Below, piece by piece: positions 1 to 11,808 of a DNA stretch of 64,000 bases (position 1 is the stretch's first letter; every line of letters begins with the position of its first letter). The DNA is from Buxus sempervirens (taxonomy: Eukaryota > Streptophyta > Magnoliopsida > Buxales > Buxaceae): contig OX387183.1 in assembly GCA_947561395.2 (NCBI GenBank), forward strand, positions 2,055,883-2,119,882, given 5' to 3'. A model generated the notes under the pieces. It had not been told where the DNA came from. It saw only the letters and a program-made list of their open reading frames with translations, and made no database searches. The translations under genes and the position numbers were made by a program.

Positions 1-282
1 GAACTGACACAGGATGCACGTGTTTTTAGGGATGAAAGATTTGATTCTTTTGTGTGCAAAATGCGTGAGAAGGAGCATGTTAAAGATTCCCGGAAGGAGC
101 CTGTTGGATTAGAAGTGTTTGATGAACTGTGCCCAATAGAATTGAAGTTTGATTCTCCTGCTGAGAACTTTGAGATGAAGGAACTGAAAAGCTACAAATT
201 ATTGAAGAGACAGTTCTCGAAATGGCAAGAGGGTTTTAAGCCATATCAAGATTTCTGTACTCAATACAAGATCAGAAAGTGA
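1..282 (+). CDS. 3' end of an unrecognised protein-coding gene (partial)
   Basis: The frame is open from the first base of the window to a TGA ending at 282, giving 93 residues. The composition is protein-like: charged, rich in K and E, no low complexity, ending in a basic tail (CTQYKIRK). The first Met is residue 21, so the start probably lies left of the window or in an earlier exon. I do not recognise the family. It has no resemblance to the MTP proteins that follow, although an MTP exon begins 370 bases downstream on the same strand. It could be the last exon of a host gene or part of a transposon-borne gene. Confidence 0.4.
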   Translation, partial: ELTQDARVFRDERFDSFVCKMREKEHVKDSRKEPVGLEVFDELCPIELKFDSPAENFEMKELKSYKLLKRQFSKWQEGFKPYQDFCTQYKIRK

Positions 283-653
283 GATTCTTGTTTCTGGGAG
301 CAGTCTTTCAAATATTGGCCCATTTTTGGTAGGATGTTGAAGTTCATCTTATCCAGCTATACCCCTTGAGGTATATTTACTTTTATTATTTCTTCTGCTT
401 CTCCCTTGTTTATTTATTTTGAAATATATCTTATCCTATTTCTGAGATTTTGAAGATTATAAGAAAATAATAATTGTGCTCTGGCAAAGGCTTTAAGCTT
501 TTTCCCAGTTCAACTCTAAAGCTTTAACACTTTCGTCTCTAAACTTGCATGGTTTATTTCAATGTAATAAAAGATGGAAACTTTCCTATGAAAGAAGTCT
601 GACTGCATATTAATCTTATGTAATATTTGTTGCTTTTGTTATTTTTTTTTCAG
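283..653. other. Non-coding stretch between the partial frame and MTP fragment A1
   Basis: AT-rich sequence with stops in all frames. It ends in a pyrimidine-rich tract and CAG acceptor at 651-653. It does not resemble intron 1 of the complete MTP copies, so the homology of A1 seems to begin at exon 2. Confidence 0.5.
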
Positions 654-1168
654 GGGAAAAGAAATACTATGAAAGACAATATTTAACAGTAAGATCTTTT
701 GAGGAAGTTGATTTGTTAGAAATGCCCAAGAACATTCATGAGGAGCAAGATTTCACAGAACAAGTCCAACATGAAAGAGCAATGATAATCTCTAATTGAG
801 CAAACATCATTTTTTCTGGCATTTAAGGTACTTCCTTGGGAATGATCTTAGAGGCTTCTGATAATCTTAACTATCACTTTGTATGAACATTATTATAAGT
901 AATCCCGTATAGCATTTTCAAATTTAACCATTTGTCATAAAAAAAAATTTATGCTTTAAAAAGGTGCAGGCCTTTGCTACAATAAAGAGTGGATCATTAG
1001 CTATTGTTGCTTCAACTCTAGATTCTCTTCTAGATCTTATGGCTGGTGGAATTCTTTGGTTTACACACTCGTCAATGAAAAGTATAAATATCTACAAATA
1101 TCCTATTGGAAAATTAAGGGTGCAGCCAGTAGGCATTATCATCTTTGCTGCTGTCATGGCTACACTTG
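654..1168 (+). pseudogene. MTP fragment A1: exons 2 and 3 only
   Basis: Exon 2 (654-827) and exon 3 (970-1168) of a metal tolerance protein gene are recognisable. Exon 3 is open and keeps the TM2 metal motif DSLLD and the conserved [12 protein letters not shown] block. Exon 2 is damaged: a TGA replaces the Trp codon of the SNWAN motif near 799, and a 1-nt length change follows (174 nt against 173 in intact copies). Exons 1 and 4-7 are absent; intron 3 breaks off near 2194, where the promoter of copy A2 begins. The exon 2 protein differs from the other copies at many sites (for example EMPKNIHEEQ for [10 protein letters not shown]), so this is an old, unconstrained copy. It is probably not functional. 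Confidence 0.85.
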
Positions 1169-2194
1169 GTACGTAATTCTGACTTAAACTGCTCTTTATC
1201 AGCTTATAGCACTTAAAATTTTCATTGGACTTAATTTCGTTCCCTATTATGGTTGAGATTTTCAGATCCATGGGACTACATTTACCTGTGTTTCCAAATA
1301 TATGTTACTTCTTCAGGACTTGATGTGAAATTTAATGAAATCAAAACTATGCCACTTGAAAAAAAATTTTTGTTTAGTGTTTACCATCCAAGAAGTATAA
1401 AAAGGACCATAACCAAGCATAGGTATTGTTGAAGCTGGGTCCTGGGAGGGTTGAATCGGCAACAGACATAACCTTTTACATGTTTGCCAGAAGTGACTGC
1501 ACTTAGTTTAAAACCCACATCTTTTTGCTAACAACCAAGATTTTTACTGTTACAACAATTGATAGTACCATCAATGAATTTAACATGAAATTAGAAAAAA
1601 GCCTAGCTAGATTTGATAACATCCATTAAAAAAAGAGAAAAATATAGAAATGCTTCAACTCATAGGTAATTTAAAGATACATCTCTCTCTTTTTCTTGGA
1701 GATTGGCGTGCAACTGCATTTAAAAATTTTCTGGCTACAAAGACAAGTAGGATGTCTAGTTTTTGTTTTCATGCATGGTGTGCTCGGAAGGAATAGATTC
1801 CCATTTTGAACCTCTTTTGAAACTTTCAACATCTGTTAATCAATAAACAATATCAAAGATGACTTATAATTGATCCTAAGAGGAGCTAAAGGAAAAGCTC
1901 ATATTTGTGAAGTGATGCTAGGCATTGGGCATAATTTGCAGGCTTAGCCTGCAAGGACATAGTACAGACCGGTACCAGCCGGTCCATTAAACCATGGGCA
2001 TAGCTGTTGTCTTGGAATATACATAGGGCACCATAAGTGGTTACTGCCCGTCAACTTGGGGGAGAATCAGAATGCCTTATACCAACTAACTGGGGTCAGC
2101 AACACCAATCTATCAAAAATCATATTTCAGTTAGACGACATATATAAATAAGTAATAGCAATAAGCAGATCATATTTGAGGCTTTTGCTTTACT
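1169..2194 (+). other. Remnant intron 3 of MTP fragment A1
   Basis: This matches intron 3 of copy B (about 23,050-24,060, reverse strand), including a run about a conserved ACCGGTACC-like stretch near 1968-1985. It resembles B more than A2 or C. No exon 4 follows. Homology changes near 2195 to the sequence that precedes the promoter of copy C (near 44,985). Confidence 0.65.
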
Positions 2195-2927
2195 ATATAT
2201 ACATATACATATTAAATTAGATTAGATTAGATAAGTATTATAAAATCAAAACTTATAGGCCAGTTTGTTCTAAAATAGCCTAAATTGTAGGAAGGTGGCA
2301 CCTCAACAGCAATCATGTTAAGTTTGCCTTAGTTAATCGATAATTCTCCTTTAGCTGAAGACGAGATCAACTTGGCGAGTTTGTTATTATTCAATACCGT
2401 TTGAAGTGGTCCAATCAAAACTGAGTCACTGAGGTTAACTCCATTTGATTTTGTAATTACCAAACTATGATTTGTTAAATCTAGATTTAAGGGGGAAAAG
2501 GGGAAGCATTGCCATTATCAAAGCTGGTTTGGCTGCTTCCGCTCCACAGTGCTTCAAAAGAAATTTTAGCTAAAAGACGCGTGGAAGCAGTCAAAAGACT
2601 CAAAACTGGTTTGGTAGAAGACAGACAGAGATATGATAAAAGTCAAAACATGAAATTGGTATCCCCAGATACTCCAGAAGAAGACGATTTCCATTGGACG
2701 AAGACAGTGAAATCTAATCATGTCTTTGGGTCTCAGCTTCAGATGCAGGAAAAGCTAAATGAGCAAACAAACTGAAATCAGTTTCGAATGAATCGAATTC
2801 TACTTCGTTAAACTGTGCTATTCCTGTGGTTTGGATTGAAAGAATCCCTACAGAGAGAGATAGAGAGAGAGAGGGAGAGTAAGATTTAATCTGGGTTTTG
2901 AAAGAAGATTGTTTTTCATTCACTTGA
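2195..2927 (+). promoter_or_regulatory. Promoter and 5' UTR region of MTP copy A2
   Basis: About 730 bases homologous to the upstream region of copy C (44,240-44,985, reverse strand). A GA-rich tract at 2849-2880 lies just before the start codon; its complement is the CT tract upstream of B and C. Purine/pyrimidine tracts of this kind are usual in plant 5' leaders. I see no clear TATA box. A frame at 2509-2775 is not kept in the homologous region of C on that strand and is not called. Confidence 0.55.
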
Positions 2928-5900
2928 ATGGAAGGTGATGCGAAAATGCCATTTTTGTTGATGGAAGAGCAAATTCCTGTTGAGAAAGTGCAATTAAAGA
3001 TTAACCGCAGGAACTCAGTTAACTCTCTTAGAACCCAATTCGTCTCCAAATTGCCCGATAAGGTTCAGTCTGGTTTAGATTCTGAGAATCCTCGTCACGT
3101 TAGCCTCTCTCAAACAAGAGGATTGACTGAAGGTAACTTGTTGGATCAATTTTTGGTTTTGTTTCTATCTAGTGAAAAGGAAAAGGGAAGCAGAAGTCAG
3201 AAGGGTTGTTTCACTTTGCATCATCAATCTCACTATACCACCATGAAAACAGATTTAGCTTTTCCATTTTTAATCCTCTTAAGGAAATATATTCACTTAT
3301 GATATTTATGTGTATAGAGAGACGTGTTTCTTGTAAAGAAATGTTTGCTTTCTCTGTCTTTTTTTTTTTCTGAAAAACTTTAGAAAAATGTTCTGATTCT
3401 AGTGTTGCAAATGAGTATTTGTGTGAGAATTAATTTGATAGAAGTGAACTTGTAGTACACAATCTGCTGCAACTAGTAATGTCTTGGCATCGTGCAACAT
3501 AAGATCAGGGATCAATTGATTCAATTCCCACCTTCACATAAGACCAGTAATGACCAGAAAGTTGTAATTTATCCATCTGATACTTTATTTTGATTCCAAA
3601 TAATGACTGGGGATACAAAATATGTGAAACAACTAAAATAACAATGTTGGAAGAGGTTCTGGTTGTGTCCATGGTTGGTTCTTTTCTATAGACTTTTTTG
3701 TGCAATTTCATCATTCAAATTGTTTCATCTTCAATCACTAGAACTGGCCCGGATTGCGTTCCATAATCAAATGCCACGATGGAAGTTCTGAAAGAAAATT
3801 TAGATATTATAGAGCTGGTGAAATTCTCCGAAAAGCCTATATGCCAACAATATCAAACTCATTGCAGATATCATTATCTTTAGGAATTTTCCTTTTATTT
3901 GTGTTATTTTGGTAGACAAGAAAGTGCTTCATTCTCCAGTTGTAATTGTGTTTTAAGGCAGGCCTACTTCCCAATAATCAGTTATTGGAATCACAGTTTT
4001 GTGTCAATTTGCGAAACTGTTGTTCATCACATAAATATCTTCTGTATGAGATGAGTAGCTGCTCAGACTATACCTGATAAGTAGCTAATTTTAAACATAA
4101 TGCTGTTGTCTTGCTGCAACGTTCTGTATGTCACTAAAAGAAATTAAGTTTACTTCTATAACTCATAGTTTGAACATCTCCTGTCTTTTCAGGGGAAATG
4201 GAATACTATGAAAGACAGTTTGCAACACTCAGATCTTTTGAGGAAGTTGATTTGCTAGAAATGGGCGATGACATTGATGAGGAGCAAGATCGCAGAGAAC
4301 AAGCCCAACATGAAATAGCAATGAAAATCTCTAATTGGGCAAACATCTTTTTACTGGCATTTAAGGTACTTCCTGTTTCCCTACATCTTTGTAACTTTTG
4401 GGAATGATCTTAGAGGCTTCTGATACCCTTAACTCTCACTTTGTATGATACATTATTGTAATTAATCCCTTCACCTTTTGTAAAATTTAACCATTTTAAC
4501 ATAAAAATATGCTTTAAAAAAGTGGAGGCCTTTGCTACCATAAAGAGTGGATCATTAGCTATTGCTGCTTCAACTCTAGATTCTATTCTAGATCTTATGG
4601 CTGTTGGTATTCTTTGGTTCACACACTTGTCAATGAAAAGTATAAACATCTACCAATATCCTATTGAAAAATTAAGGGTGCAGCCAGTGGGCATTATCAT
4701 CTTTGCTGCTGTCATGGCTACACTTGGTACGTAGTGCCAGATTAATCTGCTCTTTATCAGCTGGTAGCACTTTCAAATTCATGGAATTAATTTTGTTTCC
4801 TATTATGTATTGAGATTTTCAAATTCATGGAACTACATTACCTGTGTTTCCAAATAGATGTTACTTCTGCGGGACTTGATGTAAAATTTAATGAAATCAA
4901 ATTTATGCCAGTTGAAAAATTTTGACGTTTAATGTTTTACTATCCAAAAAGTATAAAATTGATCATAAACAAGCATAGGTATTGTTGAAGCAAGGTCCTT
5001 GCAAGGTTGAATTGGCAACAGACTTAATCTTTTACATTTTTGCACAAAGTGACTACTTAGATTCAAACCCACATCTTCATGCTAGCATCCAAGGTTTTTA
5101 CTGTTAAATGGTTCCTACCGTCAATGAATTTAACTTGAAATGAGAAAAAGGCCTAGCTAGATTTGATAACAGCCACAGGAAAAAAAGAGAGATGTGTAGA
5201 AATGCTTCAACCCACAGGAAACTGAAAAATACATCTCTCTCTCTCTCTCTCACTCTCTCTCTCTCTATCTCTCTCTCTCTCTGTGGAGAATGGGGTTTAA
5301 CTGCATTTAAAAATTTTCTGCCCACAAAGACAAGTAGGAAGTCCAGTTTTGGAATACACATAAGCACCATAGATGGCTACTAGCTGTAAATCTAGGGGAG
5401 AATCAGAATGCCGCATACCAACTAATTGGGATCAGCAACACCAATCTATCAAAAATCATATTTCAATTAGACAACATATCTAAATAAGTAATAGCAGTAG
5501 GCAGATCGTATTTCAACTGGGCTCTTACCTAGGCATGTTTTTAACCTAGGTGCATTCCTGGTGGCTTAGACGACCACCTAGTTTGAAAATACCGAGGCAC
5601 CCAAATGCATGGGTGCCTAGCTAGCCGCCTACCCCCCACCCACCCACCCCCTCTTGAAATGCGTGTTTGTAGTCAGAATATATGCTAGTGGCAATCAAAA
5701 TTAATGACAAGATAGATAATAAGCTTTATGAGTATAATTTGATTAATTAGGAAACTTGATGGGAGCTTCTGATTTTACTATTTCACTGTAAAAATTATTA
5801 TTAGAACTCCAAGAAATTAAGCACAATAATAACTGTTGGAAAAAAATTCACATACAATTAGTGTTGTTCGTCTTAGATGGAGTATGAAGCTGTAAGCTTC

Positions 5901-8482
5901 TTCAGTTGGAAACAGATATCTTAGAGGAAAAAATCATTATGTAATAGAATGGATTAAGTTTGATCAGCTAAACAGAATGGAAGAATCTGTAAGATGTAGC
6001 TGCAAAATTTGTGAGCTTGAATGGAAGAAAAGATGATTGGATTTATTAAGATTTAGATTGGTGCATGTTTGGAATTATTGCAGTTGCGTCAGACTAACAA
6101 ATCATATATATGTACTATGGACTCTGAAATTCTTGTTGTGAATGATCAGTTTCAATGTGGTCAATGTTACCACCCTGGTATCAAGGATATATGTGTGTGT
6201 GGAGAGAACATTGGAGAGCTGTTATATAAAAGGCAAGCTATAGTGTATGGTTGTCGCCCTAAAAAGGATTTGAAAGGGTTGTTATTGAACTGTGGCAAGA
6301 ACTGACTTTGATTTGAATATTCATATGAAATGGCTATAACAAACTCACATAGCATATTGTAGGAATATTCCCAAAAACCTGAATAATCTCAAGAAGTTTC
6401 ATGTTTTTATATCATTTATTTCTATGTGGACTAGATATCAGTAGCCTTTGGGAGTATAGCATTCAGAAAGTGACACTGGTTCCTGCTAATCTTTCTTCCA
6501 GGCTTTCAGGTGCTGGTCCAGGCAATAGAACAGTTGGTCAAAAATGAACCTTCTAAGAAGATGACCACAGAGCAATTGGTGTGGTTGTACTCAATCATGT
6601 TGGGTGCTACTGGAGTAAAGCTTGTCCTGTGGTTATACTGCAGAACCTCAGGGAACAAAGTCGTCCGTGCCTATGCAAAGGTTTTCTCTAACTTGCCTTA
6701 TTTGAAGCTCCTTCTAGTTGTAACATTTCTTCTATCCTCATTCAGTTGCACAATTCTTTGGTATATTGTTCACTTCTTTCTTTCATGGGTATTGCCAGGA
6801 TCATTATTTTGATGTGATAACAAATGTAGTTGGATTAGTTGCCACTGTTCTTGGTGATTTATTCTATTGGTGGATTGACCCTACTGGTGCTATTGTCCTT
6901 GCAATCTATACGATTTCAAATTGGTCTGGGACTGTTACGGAGAATGCAGGTAGCTCCTTCAGCATTTCTTCCCTTCCCTTCATCTTTCCCATTTTTTTCC
7001 TCTAAATAGATTTAACCAATCTCATTTTGAGAATTTATTCGAATTACTGCAAATGATTATTGAACTAATGAATAAATTATTTTTTTGAATCTTTTTTTTT
7101 TTTTTTCTGAAAGAAAATCTGTTGTCATGATCATAGTTTCCTACAATTTCCTGTTATGATTCTTGATGTAGCTTCCCTAGTTGGACAATCAGCCCCTCCT
7201 GAAGTCCTACAAAAATTGACATACCTCGTCATAAGGCACCATCCTTTGATCAAGTGTATTGACACTGTGCGTGCATACACCTTTGGTGTTCTCTATTTTG
7301 TCGAGGTCAGTGATAAACTCCCCCTTCCCTTTATTGAGTTTTCTTGAAATTCCCTTTTCCATTTGGTGGAAAAGTGTGTGTGTGTTTTTTTTTAATATTA
7401 GTGTGCGTTCAGTTTGCTTTTTAACTGAGCTTAAGGCTGGGTTTGGAACTCCTTAATCAAGTGCCTTTATTTTTTTTTTTAACTTATTAAAGCACTTTTA
7501 AGCCACAATTGCATTTGGTAACATTAAATTGATAGTTTCTTACTTATAACTTATAAGCAATAAAGGCGGATACCACTTAAGGTGATATTGCTGAGAAAAA
7601 TTTCTCCTAATCACTTATGTGGAAAGTTCTTTTATAGAAATCAGTACAGCCTTGCGCTGAAAAGAGGAATCACTCCTAGACCCCTTTTTGGATTTTCACA
7701 ACTCATTTTGCAAAAGTACGATGGAAAACTTCTAATATCTTAAAACTTTGAAGGATATATTTGAAACAAGTTTCAAAGACTTCCTTACATGACAAGGATA
7801 GACTCGTTATTTATGAAAAATCCTTTAAAGCTAGGACAATGGAAAACTTCTAATATTTATAACCTCTACAGTAATGACAATTGTACACCCCCAACTTCTC
7901 TCAAATCGTGCAAATCATTTGAGGCCTAACTATTTGAAAATGGAAAAATTCAGCCACATATACATGTGTAACTTAAAATGATATTTTTAATCCCTAAATA
8001 AGGTAATTCCCACCATATGTCAAGACAAGCACTTTAGTAGAATCTATTTACCAAAATTCATTTTTTTCATTTTAAGCAACTTATTGCTGCTATGGATAAA
8101 TGCCACAGTCTAAGTCTCTTATGTGAAATTACTTACCCATGAGCACAAGTAGGGCCAAATGTCGCTAAAAGTATAGAAACAATTAATTTGTAAGTCTAAC
8201 TGCTGTTTCTTATAGCTCACTGTATTAATGGTTTATTTTATAATTTATTTGTTGCTATTATTCTGTTCTTTTGCTAAAAAAGATTTTCTTTTGTTGTTAC
8301 AGGTTGACATTGAACTACCAGAAGATTTGCCATTGAAAGAAGCCCATGCGATTGGAGAGAGTTTGCAGATTAAGATTGAGAAATTCCCTGAAGTAGAGCG
8401 GGCATTCGTTCACCTGGATTTCGAGTGTGATCACAAGCCAGAGCACTCTGTACTTAGTAGACTGCTCAACAGTCAGCCTTGA
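2928..8482 (+). CDS. MTP9/10: Metal tolerance protein, Mn-CDF group (copy A2), seven exons
   Basis: Exons: 2928-3132, 4193-4365, 4528-4726, 6502-6680, 6799-6949, 7172-7305, 8303-8482; all introns are GT-AG and the joined frame codes for 406 residues, the usual size. Mn-CDF proteins (Arabidopsis MTP8-11) are H+-coupled transporters that load Mn2+ into Golgi, prevacuolar or vacuolar compartments. Seen here: an acidic cytosolic N-terminus with YYERQ; TM2 with a DxxxD site (DSILD, 144-148); TM5 with the second DxxxD (DHYFD, 253-257); and a cytosolic C-terminal domain with [10 protein letters not shown]. Intron positions are identical to those of B and C. Odd: Gly152 is Val and Gly173 of the YPIGK motif is Glu, both glycines in the other copies. 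The gene is complete and may be expressed, but constraint looks relaxed. MTP9 versus MTP10 cannot be decided here. Confidence 0.85.
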
Positions 8483-9680
8483 TTGCTTAAGCGTCAGTTG
8501 AAATAACAAATGCCAGTGTTTTTGGTCTCCTGGGATTTTAAACACCATCATAAAGAGGGGATGTTCATATGAGTAGACAAGAGGGCCTTAATTTACATCC
8601 TAATTGGCTTTGCCATATGCAATTGTGACTGGAAACTGTGATTTTGGAAGAGACAAATCAGTGTTTTGATATCTAAAGATGTACATTTATCATGGGTATG
8701 AGTCCTCACAGTGATAGGACTTGGAGGGTTGTTTGTTTATGATGAGCTAAAAAGGCCACATGGTTGTTTGTATTCAAGCTTCCTACATATCAGATATTGT
8801 TATGAATTACTGCAGTTTTTCAAAATTTTAAATATTTTTTGGGTTTTTACCAAAGGAAATGCTGTGTCTCACCATGTATGGCTACCTCCTCAAATTTAGA
8901 ACTTTCGGGAAGGGGTCTAAATCCTCTTATTTTTGCATTATAATTTGGTGCATTAATTAGCATAATAATATAAAAAATTACTATGTATATAGGTATTGAA
9001 TGAAAGATTGCGTTAATTAGCATAATAATATCAAAAATTAAAAAAAAAAAAACAAGCTTATTGGGCATAATTTATATAATTTGGTACATTATAATATTAA
9101 AACACTAGTAGCTAGCTTAACTCGCGAGAGATAAAAGTCAATATGAACAAAAAGGATGGGCTTTTGATGTTGGTCGAGAATTTTCAAAGTTCCCTTTCCG
9201 AAGGGGATGTGAGTGACTTTTTTGCAACATTGAAGGCTTAAAATTTTTTAAATGGTATCGTTTTGGTAAATGAAAACAAAAAAACAGAAAATATTCAAGT
9301 TATCCCATAGAAATATGCATAAAAAGGCACTTTAAGGTTGTATTGGGAATAAAAGTTTACATGTTTGGCATTTTAAGGTTGTATAAAAAGATTACTTGTT
9401 TGGGATTAAAGTTATAGATTATATTATTATTGCTGCTACAAGATCAGGCAGCACCAAAACACACACATAGACAAAAATAAAAATAAAAATAAATTCCTAG
9501 AGTAAAATAGGTTCCTAATTAATTAGTAAAATCATATGAGATTGTACATTGGCTCTAGTAAAGGGGCATTGAAGACATTTTATGTCCAATGACGCTTGCT
9601 AGGGTTTTCATCGTATTATCTCCAACACGAGTGGCACAATCCAGACCATTTCATCCTCATTATCTATAAAAACCTCTCAA
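8483..9680 (+). other. 3' UTR and spacer between MTP A2 and the small gene
   Basis: Homologous to the 3' flanks of B (18,808-20,008) and C (37,418-38,680) on the reverse strand. It holds A-rich runs and a local repeat of a TTAGCATAATAATAT segment near 8956 and 9015. Near the right end lie an AGGGTTTTC telobox-like motif (9601-9609) and a TATA-like CTATAAAAA (9664-9672), probably the core promoter of the next gene. Confidence 0.5.
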
Positions 9681-9790
9681 ATGGCTCTTCACATGAGTTC
9701 TCTCTGTTTGTCTCGATTTGTTTATGAATTAGGGTTCCTGGCTCTCATGCGAAGCTCTCTCAAGCATGAAACTGCCCAGCGTCACTGGAG
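9681..9790 (+). CDS. First exon of a small unknown gene, A copy (rest missing)
   Basis: A 110-nt open exon from ATG 9681 to a GAG|GTACTT donor after 9790. The same exon with the same length, start and donor occurs at 18698-18807 and 37308-37417 on the other strand, each downstream of an MTP gene in the same orientation. The encoded peptide begins MALHMSSLC and ends TAQRHW. A TATA-like box at 9664 suggests that the second Met (9747) may be the real start. Here the intron is cut off about 15 bases in, near 9805, where MTP fragment D begins; so this copy has lost its second exon. Function unknown. Confidence 0.45.
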
Positions 9791-9805
9791 GTACTTCTTC
9801 AGTGA

Positions 9806-10560
9806 AGAATTATAAGTAATCCCGTATAGTATTTTCCAAATTTAACCATTTGTCATAAAAAAAAAATTTATGCTTTAAAAAAAGTGCAGGTCTTTGCTAC
9901 AATAAAGAGTGGATCGTTAGCCTTTTCTGCTTTAACTCCAGATCCTCTTCTAGATCTTATGGCTGGTGTTATTCTTTGATTCACACGCTTGTCAAAGAAA
10001 ATTGTAAATATCTGCAAATATCCTATCGGAAAATTAAGGGTGCAGCTGGTTGGCAATTCCATCTTTGCTGCTGTCATGGCTACCCTTGGTATGTAGTGCT
10101 GGCTTAAACCTGCTCTCTTGCTGTTGCACTTAAAAATATAAGTTGGCTTAATTTTGCCCCCTATTATGCATTAAGATTTTCAACCTAAGTTTCCAAGTAC
10201 ATGTTGCTTATTCAGGACTTGATGTGAATTTGAATGAAATCAAACTTATGCCACTTGAAAATTTTTGAAAATTTTTGACATGTCTAGTGTTTACCATCCA
10301 AGAAGTATAAAAAGGACCATAACCTAGGGTAGGTTTTAGGTTTTGTTGAAGCATGGTACCGGGATGGTTGGATTGGAAACAGACATATCCTTCAACCTTT
10401 TTGTACAAAGTAACTGCACTTACATACAAACCCACATCTTCATGCTGCCATCCAAGGTTTTTACCATTACAACAAGTGATGGTCCCTTCCATGAATGAAT
10501 TTTACTTGAAATTAATAAAAAGCCTAGCTGGATGCTGGATTTGATAATAGCCAGTCTGAG
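9806..10560 (+). pseudogene. MTP fragment D: a single broken exon 3 with flanking intron
   Basis: Exon 3 (9890-10088) is the full 199 nt but has an in-frame TGA at the Trp codon of the ILWFTH motif and many replacements. The flanking intron sequence (from 9806, and on to about 10,560) matches A1 closely, including the intron 2 end and the intron 3 body. No other MTP exon follows. It is fused directly to the broken intron of the small gene. It is probably a remnant of a further tandem copy. Confidence 0.85.
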
Positions 10561-10751
10561 AGATTTTTATGGTATTTTGTCAAGCTGAGCGACACAATTA
10601 AGACCTTGTTATCTTAACAAGCATCAAACGGGAGGATAAACATTAAGGAATCCAGACTGAAGCTGTGAAAATAACGTAGCTGCCTGGTCACAATAATCAG
10701 TGAGTCATATTTCGATTGTGACATTCAGTCATGATTTTTTTATATATTGTA

Positions 10752-11049
10752 CAACTTATAAGGGATACAGTGGAGGAGTGTTTAGAGACAGCAGTGGGCC
10801 TCTTTCACAAGTCTTTACAGGTCCTATGGGTGAAGGAACTGCGGTCAAGGGTGAGAAGCTAGCTTGTCTCAAGGATCTGGAGATTGCCAAAAAGGAAGGT
10901 TACTTCGGGTTAATAGCAGAAGAGACTGTCACCATCGTCCAATGGATGAGTACAGCCACAATGGAATCTTGGAGACTAAAAGATTTGGCTCAGAAAGCAA
11001 GGTCTTTGGCTCATGTAGTGAATATTTTGCACAATGGAATCAGGGATTA
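10752..11049 (+). mobile_element. LINE RNase H domain fragment
   Basis: A frame ending at 11050 carries the tail half of a plant L1 RNase H-like domain: GGVFRDSSG, then GEGTAVKGEKLACL, LEIAKKEGY, TIVQWMSTAT and QKARSLAHV in the usual order. The N-terminal catalytic Asp region and everything upstream are missing, so this is a short remnant. It is not a host gene. Confidence 0.7.
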
Positions 11050-11100
11050 ATTGGTTGAGCGTAAGCGGGCCCGGATGCCCTGAGTTTCAAAAATAAAATA
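11041..11100 (+). repeat. SINE 3' end (Au-like)
   Basis: The stretch around GGTTGAGCGTAAGCGGGCCC with an A-rich tail resembles the 3' part of the SINE at 62944-63081 (reverse strand), which shows a GGTTGAACGTAAGCGGGTGC stretch before its poly-A. The 5' part is missing or fused to the LINE piece. Confidence 0.45.
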
Positions 11101-11153
11101 AAATGAAGTGAACATTTCGTTCATTTAAGAGCCAAGATCAGATTTGATAAAAC

Positions 11154-11460
11154 CAAGGTTTACAGTTTCGGTTTTTATTCCCCCAGCAATGCGTTTTGTT
11201 GGGGGAAATCGTTAGCAAAACGGACCGAAACAAGCGAAACGGGCAAAACAGAGAAAAAAATGTAAAATTTTTTTAAAATTTTTTTTAGCGAAACAGACGG
11301 CGTGTCAGCAAAACAGAGTGGCGTGCCGTGAAATCCAAAAAAACATAAATTTTTTTATTTTTTTTGCCCATTAAAAATTTTCCGGTGTTTCGGCTTGCCG
11401 CCGAAATGCCATTCGGTGCCCTCAGCGGCATGCCCAGCGGCACCGAAACTTAAAACCTTG
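11154..11460. mobile_element. hAT-type MITE, CAAGGTTT family, complete
   Basis: A 307-bp element with terminal inverted repeats starting CAAGGTTTACAGTTTCGG and an exact 8-bp target-site duplication GATAAAAC at 11146-11153 and 11461-11468. The 8-bp duplication and CA..TG ends fit the hAT superfamily. There is no coding capacity. The interior is rich in GAAAC/GTTTC motifs and has a subterminal hairpin around CCCCCAGC/GTTGGGGG. Relatives lie at 26217-26510 and 51875-52206. Confidence 0.85.
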
Positions 11461-11554
11461 GATAAAACAGATCAAATCCCAATTTCTCAAGTGTCTCTTT
11501 GTTTTCCACGTACATTGGGTTGAAAGGAGAAAAGTTTGCAAGCCACATAATTTG

Positions 11555-11797
11555 GGTTGATATCGTCTGCCGCAGGGGATCCTGCGGCAGATGGTGCAGC
11601 ATCATGGGATGCTGCCATGTGTAGCATTCCACTGATGCTGATTTTTTACGATAAAAAAAGTGAAATGTCAGATCAACCGACATTTCAGTTTTTTTTTTAA
11701 TGTGATTTTTATAGCATCCGTGGGATGCTACACATGGCAGCATCCCATGGATGCGGTAGGGACAGCCGCAGGGGCTCTGCGGTAGACGATTTCGTCC
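11555..11797. mobile_element. Mutator-like MITE, GTCTGCCGCAGG family
   Basis: A foldback element of 243 bp whose ends read ATCGTCTGCCGC and, inverted, ATCGTCTACCGC. It is flanked by the direct repeat CACATAATTTG at 11544-11554 and 11798-11808; a 9-11 bp duplication suits Mutator-like elements. The inner arms repeat GCATCC(A/C)TGGGATGCT motifs. Relatives lie near 48,020, 51,487, 54,451 and 59,795. Confidence 0.7.
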
Positions 11798-11808
11798 CAC
11801 ATAATTTG

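Noticed and set aside
2509-2775. Plus-strand frame of 88 codons upstream of MTP A2
   Set aside because: It lies in the promoter/leader, and the homologous region upstream of C and B does not keep the frame.
8847-9068. Frame with two IIMLINA phrases in the MTP A2 3' flank (also 38082-38315)
   Set aside because: It reads through a local TTAGCATAATAATAT duplication in AT-rich 3' sequence and is not kept in all copies.
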